Origin: UBA1359 sp035411265
GTDB lineage: Bacteria; Patescibacteriota; Patescibacteriia; Patescibacteriales; Patescibacteriaceae
DNA length: 7,594 nucleotides
NCBI GenBank assembly: GCA_035411265.1
Contig: DAONSQ010000031.1
Coordinates: 1 to 7,594 of the forward strand
Reading direction: 5' to 3'
A program made the position numbers and the translations under genes. Below are positions 6,158 to 7,594 of the stretch, piece after piece. The notes beneath the pieces are model-generated. The model was not told the DNA's origin, did no database searches, and saw only the letters and a program-made list of their open reading frames with translations. Numbering within the stretch: the first letter of the stretch is position 1; each line of letters begins with the position of its first letter.

Positions 6158-6174
6158 AATTTTAAATTATTTTT

Positions 6175-7594
6175 TTAAGCTTTAATTAAAAATATTTTAA
6201 TAGTTCCATCTTCCAGGGTTAACTCTTTGTCAATAAGTGTTTGATCTGCTGGGGTTTCAGCTTTTTCAATTGATAAACTTAGGGTTTCGGCAATAATTAG
6301 GCTTGACCATTCATCAAAAGTAGTAGCAACTAAAGAGCTATCACCTTGCCAGCTAATTTGGGTTCGATCATCGAGGCTGAGACCAGCTTGTTTGCGTAGT
6401 AAGTTGATGTTGCGAATTAGTTCCCGAGCTAGGCCTTCACGAATTAGTTCCGGGGTAAGTGTGGTATCGAGTTCAACCTGCCAAGAATTATCAGATGAAT
6501 TTTGGGTTTCGACTTTTTTAACATTAAGTTCATCAGCTAAAATATTCCAACCAATTGAGCTAACTAGTTTCAAATCGGTTTCAGGAGCAGTAATAGTGAG
6601 ACTTGGTAAAACCTGACGAATTTTGAAACCAGCTTCATCTCGTTTGGCTAGAGCAAGTTCAACTGCTTGTCGAACAATAGCCATTTCTTTTAAAACAGCT
6701 TCATTAATTGGTAAATTTTCTGGCCAATTAACTAAATGAACCGACTGACTTTGATCTTGGTAATTGAAGCCAGTTGTTTTTTGCCAAATAGCTTCGGCCA
6801 AAAATGGCATGGCTGGAGCCATGGCAACGGCTAGGTTTTGTAAAACATAAGTCATGGTTAGCAGGGCTGAATTTTTGTCAGCCAAATCATCGCCTTTGAA
6901 ACGATCACGAGAACGGCGTAAATACCAGGTAGATAAATCATCAACAAAATCAGCTAGCGGTCGGACAGCCTTGGGTAGATTGTAGGCGGTCATTTGCTGA
7001 TTAACCTCCTCAAAAAGCTGATGCAAACGAGCTACGATCCATTGATCTAAAAGATTATCGGATTGCCAATCAGTGTAATTGATAATTTTTCTATTAGTGT
7101 CAGCGTAAAGGTCATAAAACTTATAGACATTCCAGGTTGGTAGGGTGATTTTTTTCACTACTTCATCAACCCCCTTTTCACTAAAATTAAGATTTTCGGC
7201 TTGAGTAACTGGTGAAGCAAGAAGATAATAACGCAAGGCATCAGCGCCATATTTTTCCATCACCAAACCAGGATCAGGATAATTTTGCAGGCGCTTGGAC
7301 ATTTTTTTACCGTCTTCAGCCAAAACAATACCGTTGACAATAACATTTTGATAAGGGGCACCCAAGCCTAAGCCAGTGCCAATAGCATGGAGATAATAAA
7401 ACCAACAACGGGTTTGATCAATACCTTCAGCAATAAATTGAGCCGGGAAATTATTTTGAAAGTCAGCTTGGTTTTCAAAAGGATAATGTGCTTGAGCATA
7501 GGGCATGGAGCCGCTATCAAACCAAGTATCTAAAACATCGGGAATGCGATGAGCTTGGCCGCCGCAATCAGGGCAAGGCACGGTTATCTTGTCA
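6175..7594 (-). CDS. ileS: Isoleucyl-tRNA synthetase, type 2, C-terminal part (runs off right edge)
   Basis: This class I synthetase attaches isoleucine to tRNA-Ile. About 472 codons of the 3' part are present, and the frame is open to the right edge (DKITVPCPDCGG at the edge), so the N-terminal catalytic HIGH region and editing domain lie outside. Visible are a CPDC cysteine pair of a likely zinc knuckle near the edge, DVLDTWFDSGSMPYAQ, EGIDQTRCWFYYLHA, and the catalytic loop at 7305-7291, here KMSKR, in the context LAEDGKKMSKRLQNYPDP. The anticodon-binding helical domain and a C-terminal domain with EGLARELIRNINLLRKQAG follow. KMSKR with NYPDP and the C-terminal type mark the eukaryote-like IleRS2 class rather than the E. 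coli type (KMSKS, SIGN). It is the most upstream visible gene of the run and is followed 17 nt later by lemA. The GTG at 7581 is an internal valine codon, not a start. Confidence 0.95.
   Translation of the reverse strand, partial: DKITVPCPDCGGQAHRIPDVLDTWFDSGSMPYAQAHYPFENQADFQNNFPAQFIAEGIDQTRCWFYYLHAIGTGLGLGAPYQNVIVNGIVLAEDGKKMSKRLQNYPDPGLVMEKYGADALRYYLLASPVTQAENLNFSEKGVDEVVKKITLPTWNVYKFYDLYADTNRKIINYTDWQSDNLLDQWIVARLHQLFEEVNQQMTAYNLPKAVRPLADFVDDLSTWYLRRSRDRFKGDDLADKNSALLTMTYVLQNLAVAMAPAMPFLAEAIWQKTTGFNYQDQSQSVHLVNWPENLPINEAVLKEMAIVRQAVELALAKRDEAGFKIRQVLPSLTITAPETDLKLVSSIGWNILADELNVKKVETQNSSDNSWQVELDTTLTPELIREGLARELIRNINLLRKQAGLSLDDRTQISWQGDSSLVATTFDEWSSLIIAETLSLSIEKAETPADQTLIDKELTLEDGTIKIFLIKA

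Noticed and set aside
6392..6616. Plus-strand 74-codon frame
   Set aside because: Antisense shadow within ileS, which has clear family motifs there.
7579..7581. GTG at 7581 as the start of the synthetase
   Set aside because: The frame stays open to the window edge, the protein begins mid-domain, and IleRS is about twice as long. The codon is an internal valine.
1..7594. Frequent TTAGC/GCTAA and CTAG words, considered as uptake sequences or repeats
   Set aside because: They fall mostly inside genes and follow from frequent Leu-TTA and Ala-GCT or Ser-AGC codons. No fixed longer motif or regular spacing is apparent.
1..7594. CRISPR array, insertion sequence, prophage or defence system
   Set aside because: No regularly spaced repeats, transposase, integrase or terminal inverted repeats; all genes are housekeeping types in one uninterrupted strand run.

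Overview
The window looks like ordinary core chromosome from a reduced-genome bacterium, most probably a member of the Candidate Phyla Radiation (Patescibacteria). The clues are a Mur ligase without the usual N-terminal UDP-sugar-binding domain, an eukaryote-like (type 2) isoleucyl-tRNA synthetase with KMSKR, a FemAB-type transferase beside the Mur ligase, AT-rich DNA, genes packed 1-17 nt apart, and no recognisable Shine-Dalgarno sequence at any start. The phylum is an inference from gene character, not a database match. The standard genetic code fits: all eight visible stop codons are TAA and the proteins read through without needing recoded TGA.

Everything is encoded on the minus strand, so the biological order runs from right to left. 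From 7594 down to 487 there is one tightly packed run that is probably a single transcript: ileS (3' two-fifths to half only, running off the right edge), lemA, htpX, a small one-helix membrane protein of unknown function, a NIF3/DUF34 family metal-binding protein, ruvA, a FemAB-family peptidoglycan cross-bridge transferase, and a MurE-like Mur ligase. After a 258-nt non-coding gap (229-486) the first 76 codons of rpoB begin at 228 and run off the left edge.

Functionally the run mixes translation (IleRS2), membrane quality control (LemA/HtpX), DNA recombination (RuvA) and cell-wall precursor synthesis (FemAB + Mur ligase). The last two probably cooperate: the Mur ligase adds the third amino acid of the stem peptide, and FemAB-type enzymes attach the cross-bridge residue to that position. 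The Mur ligase lacks the arginine that marks meso-diaminopimelate enzymes, which fits a lysine-type or other non-DAP wall.

The gap before rpoB is the only substantial non-coding DNA and holds most of the unexplained structure: two perfect 12-bp palindromes spaced 21 bp centre to centre, a larger imperfect hairpin with a T-run on its plus-strand side, and a UUCG-capped hairpin followed by six U residues only 12 nt before the rpoB start codon, which resembles an attenuator. I see no mobile element, CRISPR array, RNA gene or clearly novel multi-gene system here. The most original signals are the rpoB leader and the start-codon context.
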